Below, one piece after another: positions 49,166 through 61,600 of a DNA stretch of 64,000 bases. The translations under genes and the position numbers were made by a program. The stretch spans positions 2,512,501-2,576,500 of the forward strand of contig JAJTWR010000231.1 in NCBI GenBank assembly GCA_021613335.1. Direction: 5' to 3'. Every line of letters starts with the position of its first letter. Position 1 is the stretch's first letter. Origin of the DNA: Whitmania pigra. Its lineage: Eukaryota; Annelida; Clitellata; Hirudinida; Haemopidae. The notes under the pieces are model-generated. The model made no database searches. It had not been told where the DNA came from and saw nothing but the letters and a program-made list of their open reading frames with translations.

Positions 49166-52100
49166 AGATATATTTCTTATATATCTATCAACACTGAAGC
49201 TGTTTATTTATCCGGTCCTTAACAACTTCAGAAACAATGTTCAAACCTTCTTGATCATGTCATGAAGCAGCATGATCCTCTCTTCAGGAATTTTAGAAAC
49301 TTTACTTCCCTGTCCTGACAGCTTTAAATGAAAAAAAGTTCTTAATTGTTGTTAAAGGAATCATTTAGTACATAATTAAATTTGGCAGATTGATTATCAG
49401 AAAGATGTTAGGCTTTAAAATTTCAACCAAACATAAACAGAGTTTTATGGAATAAATATAAAAACGACAAATAACATCGACGACACGTGAGGTCGTGCAA
49501 ACTCCGAAATTACCGGAATAATCTCTCCGAGGAGGTAGAGAAAGTAAATGGCAACTTCAACTTCATTGAACTTCGAGAACTGCATTTTTTGCAAGGCATC
49601 CGTGAAACTGTGGTTGACCGTCTCCAGAAATAAGTCGCATTCCTGAAATATATAAATAACGTATTAACTATAATTTAGAAATATAAGCATACATACAGAC
49701 TACAAATTACATGCAATATTATTCTTACAACTAAAATATTAACAAAATCTACAAATGCATTGGATATAACATTTTTGGTTTTTGATTCCTAATAAAAGGT
49801 TTGATATTGACTAATTAAAACAAAAATGCCCAAGTAGTTCTTAGAACACAAACTAACAAGAGTGCTAAGATTGATGTAAAGAATTTTTAATTCCTTTCTG
49901 AATTCTTCAAATTCTCCATCATCCTGAAATCAAAAAGATGCTATAACAACATGTTACAAAGTCAATTTAGCAATATTTCCAGTAAATAAATAAGAATAAT
50001 TATCAAAGGAATGGTCCAACCTCATCATCGAAGTCGTAATCATCATCATACTTCATCTTCTTCATCAGGATTGGCAGAACACTCTAAAGTTGAATAACAA
50101 CATATTACTGGTGAAACATATTAATATTTGTTGGCCAATTAAGTGCAGACCTTCACAAAGTCACTCCTGTCCTTGATGGTGGCACTAGGTGGCAGGTTCT
50201 TGAGGATTCCAATGTAAGAAGATATAAAAGGAATGATGCACTTTGAGACATCATCATCATCATGTGCAAACAGCTTCAGCAACAGGACCATTTTTGATTT
50301 GATGGCATCAAATGCCACTCTTGCTTTTTGAGGATCCTTATCCTTCATGAATCTTTAAAATAAAGTTGTATCAATTATTAAATGTTTTGAAAGTTATTCA
50401 TTTTTTTAATTCAACTGGAAAGGAAGATTACTTTTTCTATTTCATTTACATAATTTGTTTGATAAACTTTATTGTGTTTGGTAGTATAAAATTAAAATAC
50501 TGCAACATTTGGTAATAATAATTACTTTTGCCAGCACTGAGCAAGTTGATTGCCAAAGCAGCTGACCAGCTCTGCAAATGCAACCACGTGTTCATCTTCT
50601 TCGTCTCCTCCATCGCTCTGTTGACAAAAATTTCATAATTTAATAATTTGAATGGCTCAAATTCACATTAATGAGTAAACATGCTACCAACATCTGGAAC
50701 GCATATCAATCCCGCTCTGTCCAACACCTCTGCAATGGATTCCACCAGTTTCACTTTCAAGGAAGAATCCATTCCCTTCGAGACGATTTGAGAGAGGCAG
50801 TTGCAAGCTGCGCTCTTGACAATCACAGGATGATTCGAGGAACCACTTTTGCCTCCCATGAGCCTGAGTATCATCCCGACGAATCGATCGTTGGCAATGA
50901 GGGAAATGTCGATCCAGGAGACGTACTTGCCGATGGTGTCGAGGCAGGAAACGGTGATGTGAGGCGAAGAAGAAAGAGATGGAAGCAGGGGCTCGTAAGT
51001 GGCCTACAATTTTGCACATCAGGTAGTAGTCACGGATTCATTGTTATTATCATTGCTAAGAATCTTCTCCTTGTTTTTTAATAAACACTTTAAACAGGTA
51101 ATTATTAAATAACATGATCCATAAATATTAGACATTTTATAATCACCTGAAGATCACTCGACCAAAAATAAATAAATCAAACACGTCAAAACTCACCAAG
51201 ACTTCGTACCAAGAGGAAACCATCAAATTCACCGAATGCTCCCTCATGAAATCCTTGACAACTGTGTTCCTCTTCAACTCCTGCAATAATAACATTCAAT
51301 AAAAAACATTACATTCACCCAAAATGCAATGGTATAACATCGCTGAGGATTCTGAGACAATAATTATTATTAATGAAATCATCATTTCTTGTTAAATATG
51401 AGACCATGCTCTGTTGACAAAAATATAAATCATTTAATCACCTGCTCGGTGTGTGGAATGTCCTTGTCGACCACCTCCTCGTGGAGAGTGAGCAGAACTC
51501 GAAAGTAAACATCGACGGCTTCGTGGTTGACGTTCGATCCCAGGTTCATCACCACGAGAAGGTCGTTGAAAAAAGACGGCCATTTCGACGGGTAGTCGGA
51601 CAGGAAGGCCAGAACGAAAAGTTGTGAGAATTTGTTGATGATGAAGCTTCTCCTCTCAGGATAGACATTCTGAAAGATGATGTTGTTTGAAACGTTACCA
51701 GTAAATGTTGTTAGCTAAAATTTATGAAATGTAATATCTTAACATATACTCTTACGACGTAATGATTCATGAACACAGATGAAACTCAAAGAAATGGAAA
51801 ACATTCAAACAAGCAATTACAAGTTCAAATAAAAGAAACAAACCAGATTTTGTATCCAACTGAGAAGACAATTCCTCACATAGACAGACTCCTCAACTGG
51901 GGCATTAAGATACCTGATGTTAATTAATTAATTCTCAACATTCAGATACATGAGATTAGCAATGGTAATGATAAATATTCCTGGTATTTGAACAACGAGT
52001 CCACAAATTCCTGATTGGATAACTTTCCCAGATACAGCACTTAGCAAAAGATGATACATTTACATAACCATTTAATAAATAACTTAAACAAATACATTTA

Positions 52101-53159
52101 CATAACCATTTAATAAATAACTTAAACAAAAGTAACCTTGACAACTAGGTATCTTAAGTTAGCATTTCTCTAAAATATATTTGAAGTGAACACAATTCCA
52201 TAAAAATTAACCTAGTTTTGAGATGGTATTCCACTACTTGAAGTAGAAAAAAATAAGCCTGATCATTGCTGAAAGTAAATTTATCAGAAATCAATGTCAA
52301 AACTTTAGAAATAATTCTTCACTCTTAACAATCTTATAAGCTTGTCATCATTGTATTTAACATGGCTTGTGCACGAAACTCTGTGATGCAATTTTGTTAT
52401 CTTCCGTGCATATTTATTCTTTAAAACTATTCATTCCATGCACATCTATGTATTTGAATACATGCACCTTCCGTGCGAAGTCATGGAAATTTAGTAATAT
52501 ATTTTTAGCTATCTTCCACGCAGTACATAACATAACCTTAAGGTAATTATGTAATTTTTTATAAGGTATGTTCTGCGCGCTTATATTTGATTTCCCGTCT
52601 TCATGCCCTATGCACACAAGTCACAGAATTCAGAAAATCTAGCACGGAAATACAATGATAAAGTATGTTGCTATAAGGTAACGCACGGAATATGGCGAAT
52701 TTTAGAAAATATTTTCCATGCGCACACATGTAATGTTTAAAATGTATTTTTATGAGTAACTATTGTGGAGATACAGACTTAATGTATGATCTGTTCACAA
52801 TGGCATTCATGCACTGTTGCCAGCCATTTTCTAATTGTTTGAGATGTTCAAAATATTGCAGAACCTGCAGAAAAATCAAGAATATGACATATGTTAACAA
52901 TAACATGTAGTTATACTATTACCTAATTTTAATGTAACAGTGCCTAATCAGTGATAAATTATTTTTAGAAATGAGTACAGAAAAAAGCATCAGAAGAAAT
53001 GATTGAATTAATTATCATAAATAAACGAATATCAATACATTAAGAACACAGTAAATAAACAAATTAATTCTTAAACTATATTGAATGAAAGAAACATCTA
53101 ACTGCCTGCTGATCTGCTCCTTGGTTGTTGCAGAAATAATCCAAGATATTATTATCCAT
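45758..53159 (-). CDS. XPOT: Exportin-T (tRNA nuclear exporter)
   Basis: Karyopherin-beta family receptor that carries mature tRNA out of the nucleus with Ran-GTP. Twenty-six exons joined in consistent phase give 1,003 aa; human XPOT is 962. Anchoring matches along the whole length: FEHLKQLENGWQQC near the N-terminus, VSWIDISLIANDRF, VKLVESIAEVL, FFETVVRYEKFF, VRSRVSYLFSRFVKSINK, SRTSKGFSG, FRQFLHRMVICL, HDFIPFLNQLIQKFK, AVEENDQVTRMEKKML and IQYLNFSYLPSL. Start at 53159 (MDNNILDYF) fits the family N-terminus; an acceptor-like TTTCTAG just upstream suggests a further 5' UTR exon. Shares a 666-base upstream space with RABGEF1 on the other strand. Introns are short (mostly 60-400 bases), in contrast to the alpha2delta gene. 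Confidence 0.94.
45758..53159 (-). other. Exon table of XPOT
   Basis: Coding exons in transcript order (minus strand): 53159-53103, 52864-52779, 52268-52212, 51913-51844, 51669-51442, 51280-51197, 51003-50692, 50617-50526, 50352-50151, 50083-50021, 49923-49858, 49642-49514, 49321-49247, 49059-48943, 48757-48660, 48571-48361, 47960-47818, 47674-47545, 47364-47209, 47141-46952, 46779-46663, 46483-46368, 46179-46132, 46056-45985, 45920-45864, 45793-45758. Every junction is GT...AG and in phase. The second-exon donor (AA|GTCTGT) is the least certain. Confidence 0.85.
49112..49172. repeat. (TA)n microsatellite in an XPOT intron
   Basis: About 55 bases of TA repeat between the exons at 49247 and 49059. 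One of the few simple repeats in the right-hand third. Confidence 0.9.
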
Positions 53160-53825
53160 CAAGATTCCGTAAAACTTTTCAACCTAGAAAATGTTGAAAA
53201 ACGTTCAAAGTGACGAAGTATCACTTTTATTTTATGACTGTGTGAACACACTTATCGAGTAAGGACTAGCATTAAAACAATGCCGCTTATTGGTTGCAAT
53301 AGTATGATGCAACTTGCGATTAAACAAAACTATCTATGAACTAGCGCAACAAATCAACCTCATAAAAAATATAAAATTTCTCTGTAAGTTATTTATTGGT
53401 AACGGGGCCTCGAATGGTAAAACGTTGTAACTTGACGATAATAGAATGCACAATGTATTTTAAATGCAATGTTTGCATAAGCTATTGATGAAATTAAATA
53501 TAATATTATATAAATTAATAATAAATAAAATACTTTATTAAAACATTTAAATTTATAAAATTTAAAGATATATTGCCATAAAATTAATTTCATATATTTA
53601 TCAAATGCGACACTTTAGAATAGCAAATAACAGACATATTAAATTTAAGTTAATGGATAACTAATTTACATTGATATTGTAAAACATTTTATGTTAAATG
53701 AAGTGCCGATGTTTATAGTCCACCATATAGGCTGATTCGCATAAGCTCTATGCTGTCATACATTGTGATCTGTTGTTTTTCTGCGCGGAATTAACGCCTA
53801 AAACGGCTTTGTTTTTCCTGGAGAT
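53160..53825. promoter_or_regulatory. Head-to-head promoter region of XPOT and RABGEF1
   Basis: The 666 bases between the two start codons must hold both promoters or 5' UTR exons. The stretch 53230-53420 has no repeat and normal complexity; the middle is AT-rich. No TATA box or known element is clearly visible. Confidence 0.5.
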
Positions 53826-56348
53826 ATGAATGCTATATCATCCTATAAAATTGATGAGACGGATCTCTTGTGTAAGAAAGGATGTGGCTTCTATGGTAAT
53901 CCTGCATGGCAAGGATATTGCAGCAAATGTTGGAAAGAAATTAAAGTTGCACAAGAAAGAGAACCACTTAAAAAGTTATATACAATTATTGATGAGGTAA
54001 TTAATGTCTTTAAATCATGCTCAAATACACAATTGCAGGTTTCTGAAAGGAAATGAACTGTTTGGCTTAGCAAGTTCTTTAAGATTAGATGAAAAAAAGT
54101 CTTATCATACAGTTCCAAAGAAAAGCAAACATATTCCGTCAATTTTTGGGAGAACACACCGTTAGTTAATATTACAAAAACATGTCATGTAGAAATTTTC
54201 GTTTAGGTTTTTATGACTGATCTTGTTTATGTGATTTGTTACATAGTAGTTTTGTATATTAATTGATATAAATGATGTTTTTGCAGACAATGAGCCTCCA
54301 CCTTTAAGACCCACTACAAATCGTCAATCAAGTGAAGAGAGTCAAAAAGTTGGCAAAGAATTTAAGGACTTCCTAAAGAGCTTAAACAACAATGAATTGT
54401 CTCTGGACATCACAAAGCAAATCAGAGCTATTGTTGAAAAGGTGTCTTCACTGGCTAGCAATCCTGTTGATGAATTGTCTGAAATTCTCACCACCTTCTA
54501 CCAACTGCTCAATGAACGCCTGCATTCAAAACCTGTTTATAAAGGTGATGATGAATAAGATTTTAAACGAAATCTTGTAACAACGAGTATGTTTTTGTGG
54601 AGTAGAGTTTGAATTGTATTGAACAGACTTATCTCATGATGTTGCGGAGACGCTTATGAGCTTTTCGGAGAAGTACATTTTAACGCGTCTCTATCTGCAA
54701 CTCTTCAGTCCTCAGAGCACCGACGACGAAGAAAAAGATCTTGAAATGCAGGCCAGAATAAGAAGCCTACACTGGATCTCAGTAGATCTGCTGGACGCTT
54801 CCATTAACCAGTCCATACCTGAAGTCCGCGATCACGTGGAACAGGCCATTACTGGTTGGTCTTTTATGGTTTTGTGTGTTCGTTGATAACATTTAATTAT
54901 AGTCCCATCCATCATATGCATGAGTTATATGGTTGATGTTATGTTTATAGGTCTCAATATTGCCTTGTGGTGAGATGGATGTTATTTTATTTAATATGTG
55001 GTTACAGTAATTTATGGCTATTTCTTATGCAAGTTACCTATTTAAAATATGTTCCTTTCATTTTTGGGTTATCTTGTAATAATTTGATATAGCATTCTCC
55101 ACTGAAGTCGATCAATAACATTGATATGACATCGATAGGAATTATTGAAATGAATGCCAGAAGATCTTCACAAGACAAGCTTGCCTGTGTTGTTAAGTGC
55201 AGCAAGCACATCTTTGAAGCTCTGAAAGTTTCCAAGAACGAGCCTGCCAGTGCAGACGAATTTCTACCGGCCTTGATTTACGTCATTCTCAAAGCAAATC
55301 CTCCCCTGCTCGAGTCCAACATTCAGTTCCTAACTAGGTTTTCACAGCCGTCGCGACTCATGACTGGAGAAGCTGGATATTATTTCACCAACATGGCAAG
55401 TCTCGCATGCTGTTACTTTAATTTTCTTACATTTGTTATAACTTTGTGTGCTATCGTGTCTTATTTTTGATGAAAATAATTAGCTAGACGTGGTCGTTTA
55501 ATAATTTGAAATTATTTTTATGATGGCTTGTTTTATTTAAATGTAATTAAGTTCTATTTGAAATATTTTAGTGTTGTGCTGTGGCATTCATCAAAAACCT
55601 GAATGCTGATTCTCTGAATATGCCCCCGTCAGAGTTCAATAGGTACATGGGGGGAGAAATAGCTGTTCACGATCCCTACGTTTTGCATACTTGCGAGGGT
55701 TTGAGGCTGATAAAGAAGAATGAGGTTGCCATGAGCGACATCAAGTCAAGACAAGAAAAATTGATGGCTGAGGCCCTGCAACTACAGCAGGATTTAGTAG
55801 ATTTTTGTGCCTCATTTCAACACGAAGTCAAATCGTTACGTCAGAGGGCTCCGCTGAAGATAAGATCAAAAAAGTCAAAGGTCGACCTGGATGCGGAGGA
55901 CGAAAGCAGTTCTTCCCTTCCGCCTCCACTGCAACCCCAAGTGCTGAATCATGCTCAGCAGGGTCTCCAATTTCAGCCATTAGTGGGAGGGCTCATGGGG
56001 TTTAAAGGTCAACTCCAACAACCGACCCTCATCATATCTTGCACCAACAGCTGTGACGACATGGACGTTGAGGTCCACAAAGATGATTCAACCTCGAATG
56101 ACAAAAACCAAGTGGAAGACAATTTCAAAAATCTACCAACTGAGTCCTCCCCAGCAGGCAGTGGTTCAGAGCCTACTAAGAACCAGGTGCCTCAATCCCT
56201 TCTGTTCGACCTCGAAGCATGCGAAGTAGCCCACTTAGGCGACCCTTTCCTTGATCTGGATGAATCTCCTGATGACATCAGCACCTGCTCCTTGGTGGAG
56301 ACAGTTATGAAAGAAACGTCATCGCAAAGTCCAACGAACCTTAACTGA
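53826..56348 (+). CDS. RABGEF1: Rabex-5/RABGEF1, Rab5 guanine nucleotide exchange factor
   Basis: Early-endosomal activator of Rab5 and ubiquitin binder. Six exons: 53826-53974, 54039-54160, 54287-54544, 54627-54854, 55139-55395, 55572-56348; 596 aa in consistent phase. N-terminal A20-type zinc finger C16-x3-C20 ... C32-x2-C35 ([15 protein letters not shown]). Helical bundle and VPS9 domain: [55 protein letters not shown] with the conserved catalytic Asp, and [11 protein letters not shown] with the catalytic Tyr. A coiled-coil stretch and the LPPPLQPQV motif follow, then about 130 extra acidic, Ser-rich residues beyond the vertebrate end. The exon 1 donor (AA|GTTATA, 53975) is weak; it was chosen because a stronger GT at 53997 gives a 42-base intron and a stop. 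The last intron is GC-AG. AATAAA at 56454-56459. Confidence 0.93.
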
Positions 56349-56453
56349 CCTTAAATGTTTGTCATTTTTACTCACAAGTTGTTTATAAGTTATTTCCGTG
56401 CAGTGTCGTTATCACTTTCTGCAATTATCATGTAATTCCAATCAAACGTGAAA

Positions 56454-56459
56454 AATAAA
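56454..56459 (+). terminator. Poly(A) signal of RABGEF1
   Basis: AATAAA 105 bases after the stop codon, before the convergent claudin-like gene, whose stop is at 56600. Confidence 0.6.
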
Positions 56460-56599
56460 ACGTGCTTCTCATCATTTGCAATCTAATGTGGCAATCTTTA
56501 AAATAATTTAGTTAAACACAATGCAGTTAGCCAAGGTGTTATTTAATTTATTGAAAGTTTTAAGATTTGAGGTGAAGAAACAGCCTAAGTTGCTTTGAT

Positions 56600-57382
56600 T
56601 CAAACTGAGTTTGGGCGGTATGATTGTCCTCTTGACACCTGTCTATATGCTTCGTGTGAGTTTCCTTGAAGCTTAAACAAGACTGTAACCCCTCCAGCTA
56701 TGCAGCTGATACAGCAGAGGCATACCAAAATGAAGGACCATTCCAAGTGACCCACGTTCTTTCCTGTCCAAAGAGGTTCCTTATCGTCGAAATAAGTCTG
56801 AAAATAACAGGCAAACGCTATGATTGCCACAAACTGGAAAAAGCCTGAAAGAAAAATCAATTGCTTAAAGTGCTTTCAATGAATCGAAGTTTTCAAAAGT
56901 ACCAGTTAAAAATAGGAGTGCTGAAGTGATGACAATGATTCGTCTGTTGTCAGCAAATTCAGGTACCAATGACAGGACGGCAGTACCGAGTGAGCCCAAA
57001 TACGAAAAGAACGCAAACACCATGAAGGACTGGACTGTTTTCAACCAATCTTAAAAAAAATCGAACTTTAGCACAGAAAATCAGAAATTTAAATTTAAGG
57101 CATTCAAATTCAAGACCAACCAGAATAAACTATGTTGACGAAGTCGTCACACACCTCAACGTCTGATTTGACGGAAACCACATCGACGCAGTATCTCCAG
57201 AGTCCAATGTGCTCTTTTCTTTGGATTTGCAGGGATTTGAATACTTGTCCCGTGGCCGCCCATCTTGTAGTTCCCAACCCTATTAGATGGAAAAGGAATG
57301 ACACACCTACTAACGTGGCAATCAGGATGGAGAGCCAGTCCGTTTCATTTCTATTACCGCTTTCTTTCACTTTCCCCAGCAT
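56600..57382 (-). CDS. Claudin/PMP22-family four-pass membrane protein
   Basis: Three exons (57382-57121, 57049-56903, 56844-56600) give 217 aa in phase. Four hydrophobic segments are visible: WLSILIATLVGVSFLFHLIG (about 15-35), VFAFFSYLGSLGTAVLSLV, IIVITSALLFLTGFFQFVAI and SFILVCLCCISCIAGGVTVL. The first loop carries the claudin-superfamily signature W ... GLW-x-C ... C (TTRWAATG, HIGLWRYC, VEVCDDF). Such proteins form tight or septate junctions or act as channel and adhesion adaptors; which role applies cannot be read from the sequence. The short C-terminal tail is Ser/Arg-rich and ends SYRPNSV, which might bind PDZ domains. Neighbouring RABGEF1 ends tail to tail with it. Confidence 0.85.
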
Positions 57383-58693
57383 GAATATCTGTTCCTATAT
57401 TATCCTCGCTGGACTACAAGCAGACGATTATGGAAACATTCAGGTGAAACTGCTGCAGGTGAATTGTGATTAACAGGTGCTTACTCTCATCTACGTTTAG
57501 CCCGCAATGTTTTAAAGGGAATATGCGTATATAATTGGCTCACTTTGGACTCGGGTATCAATTGACACTCAAGTGATGCATACAAACTTGAAGTGCGTCT
57601 ATGTTAATATTCAAATCAGATCTATATAGGTCAGGAGGTGTGCTTTTCTAAACGAGTCAGAAAACTGAGCTCTTTTGAGATCGAGAATTCTTTTTCATTT
57701 TAAAATTGCGCAACCAGCCCCATTTGGGGAAACGAGATCAATAAGATACGCATGCGGCATTATAAGCCTGCCTTACTAAACTTTTTGAGTGATACCGCGG
57801 TGAACCTAATCGTTTAATATTAATCACGTGTATCCAACAATTCCAACAGTTTACTAAACGCTTACAGTCCGTAAGTGAATTCGCGATCAATTATCTCAAC
57901 AAATCGCTGAAGATGGTGAGCGGCCGCATCACAAAGAATCAGTTGCGGCTTTGCAAGCTCCAACATTGACGAAATCACGAGGCAAACGCCCAGCAACGAA
58001 CGAGCCGACAATGCCAATACAAGATTAATTCAGAAAAAAACTGTCGCAAATCTAACGAACATTATTTGTAAATGTTTTACGCGTCAACCAAATCACGAAT
58101 GGAAAGTCGAAAAGCAATTAGCAATTTTAGAAGATTTGGAACCGCTTTTAGCTCAAAAAAACCTAACGAAGCCCCATGAAATTGACTCCAAGACCAAGCA
58201 CCTCTTAATGCAGTTCCCTTTTTTATTCCAATTCTAATCACAAAAATTATTTCGAAATGACTGCTTCTTCTCCCCCAAAGTGCTTTTCCAAATCGTGCAC
58301 ACGAATTAATTACAAAAATGTATGTCTGTTTTCCAAGAAATTTTTTGTTTATAAAATAAAGAAATCGTTTCAGACGACATTTACTTGAAATTTAATATGT
58401 CAATTGGATAAAACCTTTTGTCTCGAATAAACTGTGCAGACCCTTTGGGCAATAGAATTCCTTCTTAAACATTCACTCATTAGCAAGAAACTACAAGGAA
58501 GCTTCTATTGGTCACCATCCTAAAAAAATTCGGCTGCGTGTTTCAAAAAACAAAAATGACGAAAAAAAAACTGGACGCGAGAAGCCATTTTAGCTCTCAT
58601 CGGTCTCAAATTGTAATAGCGACGACAACATTATTAATAGTGTTAATAAAACCCTATTAAAATTGTAATAAGATGATACAGATCTAATCGGTC
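57383..58693. other. Spacer between USP34-like 3' end and claudin-like 5' end
   Basis: About 1.3 kb of non-repetitive, moderately AT-rich DNA. It must include the 3' UTR of the USP34-like gene and the promoter of the claudin-like gene, both minus strand. I see no convincing gene or element. Confidence 0.5.
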
Positions 58694-61600
58694 CTATTGA
58701 TCCTTCCCGTTCACTTTATCGAGGATGAGCCTAAAAACCGCATCGACATTTTTCACGACCGAATCGACCAACGAGGGTTTGTCCTTAGTAGCGAGACAAT
58801 AAGAAGTTTGGGGTTTGTCGGCATGGAGGAAAGACTTTTTATCGCCGGAGCTGTCGTCCTCCGACCGTTTGTCATCGTCGTCATTGTCGTCGCTCACGTC
58901 CATGTCGTCGTCGTCCTTAATGACGACCCCCTGATCGAGAGATGTCGACTCTCGATTAGAAGAGGAAGATGATGATGCTGGGAGGGATTTCGATGTCGAA
59001 GGTTGGTCATCTCTCAAGGAGGAGAGAGAAGTTCCCTTGTTTTCTTCAACGCTCGTGTCCAGAACCGAGTTGGTTACGTAACTGTATTCCTCGGCATCGG
59101 AATCATCTTCGTCATAGTCTTCGTGACCTCTCTTGTTGCCAGACTTTTTAGTTCTTGAGGACGTATCACTATCTAAATTTGAAGATTTGTTGGAGTTAGG
59201 AGACATAAAGAGCTCCTCTAGTTCTCCTTTTGATCCTATCCTCCTTCTTTTTGAAGAACCCTTTCCTGGAAATAAAATGACAACAGAGGTTTTCAATCAA
59301 ACAACCTAATATTAGCAAATCTTAATGCAGAGTTTAAATTAGATGGCAATTACAATTAAAAAGTATGTATACCAGTGATGATATTTTGAAGTAATTTGGG
59401 CGTGGAGGATGAAGAAGCGTGATCATCGACGGCAGTTCTGGTTGTGGCGACGACGGGAAGTTTTGATGCGGGAACTTGTCTCGTCGAGGTTGAAGGCTGA
59501 TGGCCACTTGTCGCCTGATAAAACTGTAGGGCCCTGAAAAACTGCTGTTGGAAGCATTTGAAGCATTCTATGAGTGACGGAGGAACCTTTTTCGACTCCT
59601 GAACCGACAACGTTATTTGCAATGCTTTCAAATCCTAAAAAAGAAACATCATCATCATCATAATTGCCACAAGTAATTTGAATAATTTTTAAAAAATCAG
59701 AAAAGGCAGAGTAAATTTTCTTTTGTTAAAGCACAACTTCAGCTCACTCCGTTGATGTTGGTCCACATCCTTTCCATTTCACGGGGGGTCATCGGGTCAC
59801 TCTCGCTCGGAAGGCTACTGGATTCAATGGAGCTAATTATGCTCGCCATTAAATCTGGATTTTGATTGGTTAGTACTTTTGTGTGGACCTGTTGAGATTG
59901 AAAAACAACATTGTCATTATTATTATTATTATTATTATTTTTATTAAATTTATAAGAAAACTGACCTTTGGAAAAAAGTTACAAAAGAACTGGTAAATGT
60001 GGAGGTTGTTGAGAGAAGCTCTCTCGTTGGTGAGTACAGAATCAATGTACTCGATAAAAGACGGGCACGAGCAGAGAACATCCACCCACTTCCTGTCGAC
60101 AGACTCCGTTTGGTAGATCTCGTACCAGAGCTTGGCAAAGTAAGGGAGGTGAAGTGGAGCTCCCTCGTAGGCCACCATGGCTGAGAGCCTGACAATTGCA
60201 TCAGGCAGGTTCTGGTGGTTGACTGCCACCCTTAAGAGAAGGTCCACAAGATGGTGGTAAGGGTCAAATGCCTCATACAATGCAGCATCGTAAGAGGAAT
60301 CGACTCCCTGTCAATTCCAATAGATGCTTTTAGTCATATTAATTAGTCATATTACTAATAGTGTTACATTTAACAATAATAATCGAAAGGCTCACATTCA
60401 ACAATGCTATTTCCTATGGCTAGTTAAAGCCATTATTTAAAAAGACCATAAACTTACTTTTTTGGATTCAACTTGACTTGCATGGAGGAACATCTGGAAC
60501 TGAGGTCTTGGAGTTCTCAGGTTTGACTTTGCAAGACCTGCCTTTTGTCCTGGCCTTGGGAAGTAAGGCCCCATGGAGACTGAAAGATTGATAAAGTTGT
60601 TATTGTAATTAATTATCATTAATAACAACTTACAAACACTAATACAAAATTAATTAATGAAAGCAAACTTAAAAATAGGAGCTATTACTCTCCTATCATT
60701 GGTGACACAAAAAACAATTTTCCGCGGTCATATGAACTTAATCGTATTGAAGATATTTCATAATACCAATCTGATGTAAAGTGTTGAGAAATAAAATGAT
60801 TTAATTTATTTCCAAGCACCCACCTGGCTCATTGGTTGCCTGAAACGAAGCATGTGCCTGAACAAGCATTGGAACGATCGTCTGAATCCACTCGAACTGG
60901 TATGTCAAAATCATTTCTCGGAGGCAGGCTGACAGATTAAAGAATAATAATCACCGAGATAGATCATCATAAAAATAGGTTATCTTGATTTAAAACAACA
61001 ATTTAACAATTATGCAAAGGCAATTATTGCTATTATAAGAGCTATGTACATCAAAAGCACAAATCAGAAATTATAGAACATTCAGAAATTAGAAAGAATC
61101 CCATTGAACTCAAAGACCAACCAAAAGTAGCTTGTCTCATCTCAGGAGGCGTGTAAAAGTTGAGGAGGGACAACAACTTCTTCATGAACTCCCCTCGGTC
61201 CTTCCAGGCCGTCAGGTGCGGCTTCACGTCACTTCCTAAAATCAAACCCATTATTGGCACTGGAGGTCTCAGGACAATGAATTATTATGGCAGTGGGATA
61301 AGCAGGCAGGATCTATTAATTAGAAAAGCAGTGGTTATGAACCACAACAACAAGCAACATTGCAAAGTTTGGAAGAGCTTTTGCAAGTACAGACTTTGAA
61401 TTGCAATTCTAGATATCTAAAGACAACAAACAGTTCACGAAGTCATGCGCGAATGCACACCTTTCTTCTCGGGCAGGTGCTTCCTGGCAGAAGCGAGCAT
61501 CTGCGATATGATTCCGAGGAGGTGGTTGATATCCTCTGCAACGTGGCAGGCGGTGGCTTCGTAGTGCATGAGGTGGAGAGTTGTGAACGCCTCGTACATG

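Noticed and set aside
53975..54038. RABGEF1 exon 1 ending at the stronger donor GAG|GTAATT (53997)
   Set aside because: It would leave a 42-base intron and put exon 2 into a frame with an immediate stop; the weaker GTTATA donor at 53975 keeps the frame and gives a 64-base intron.
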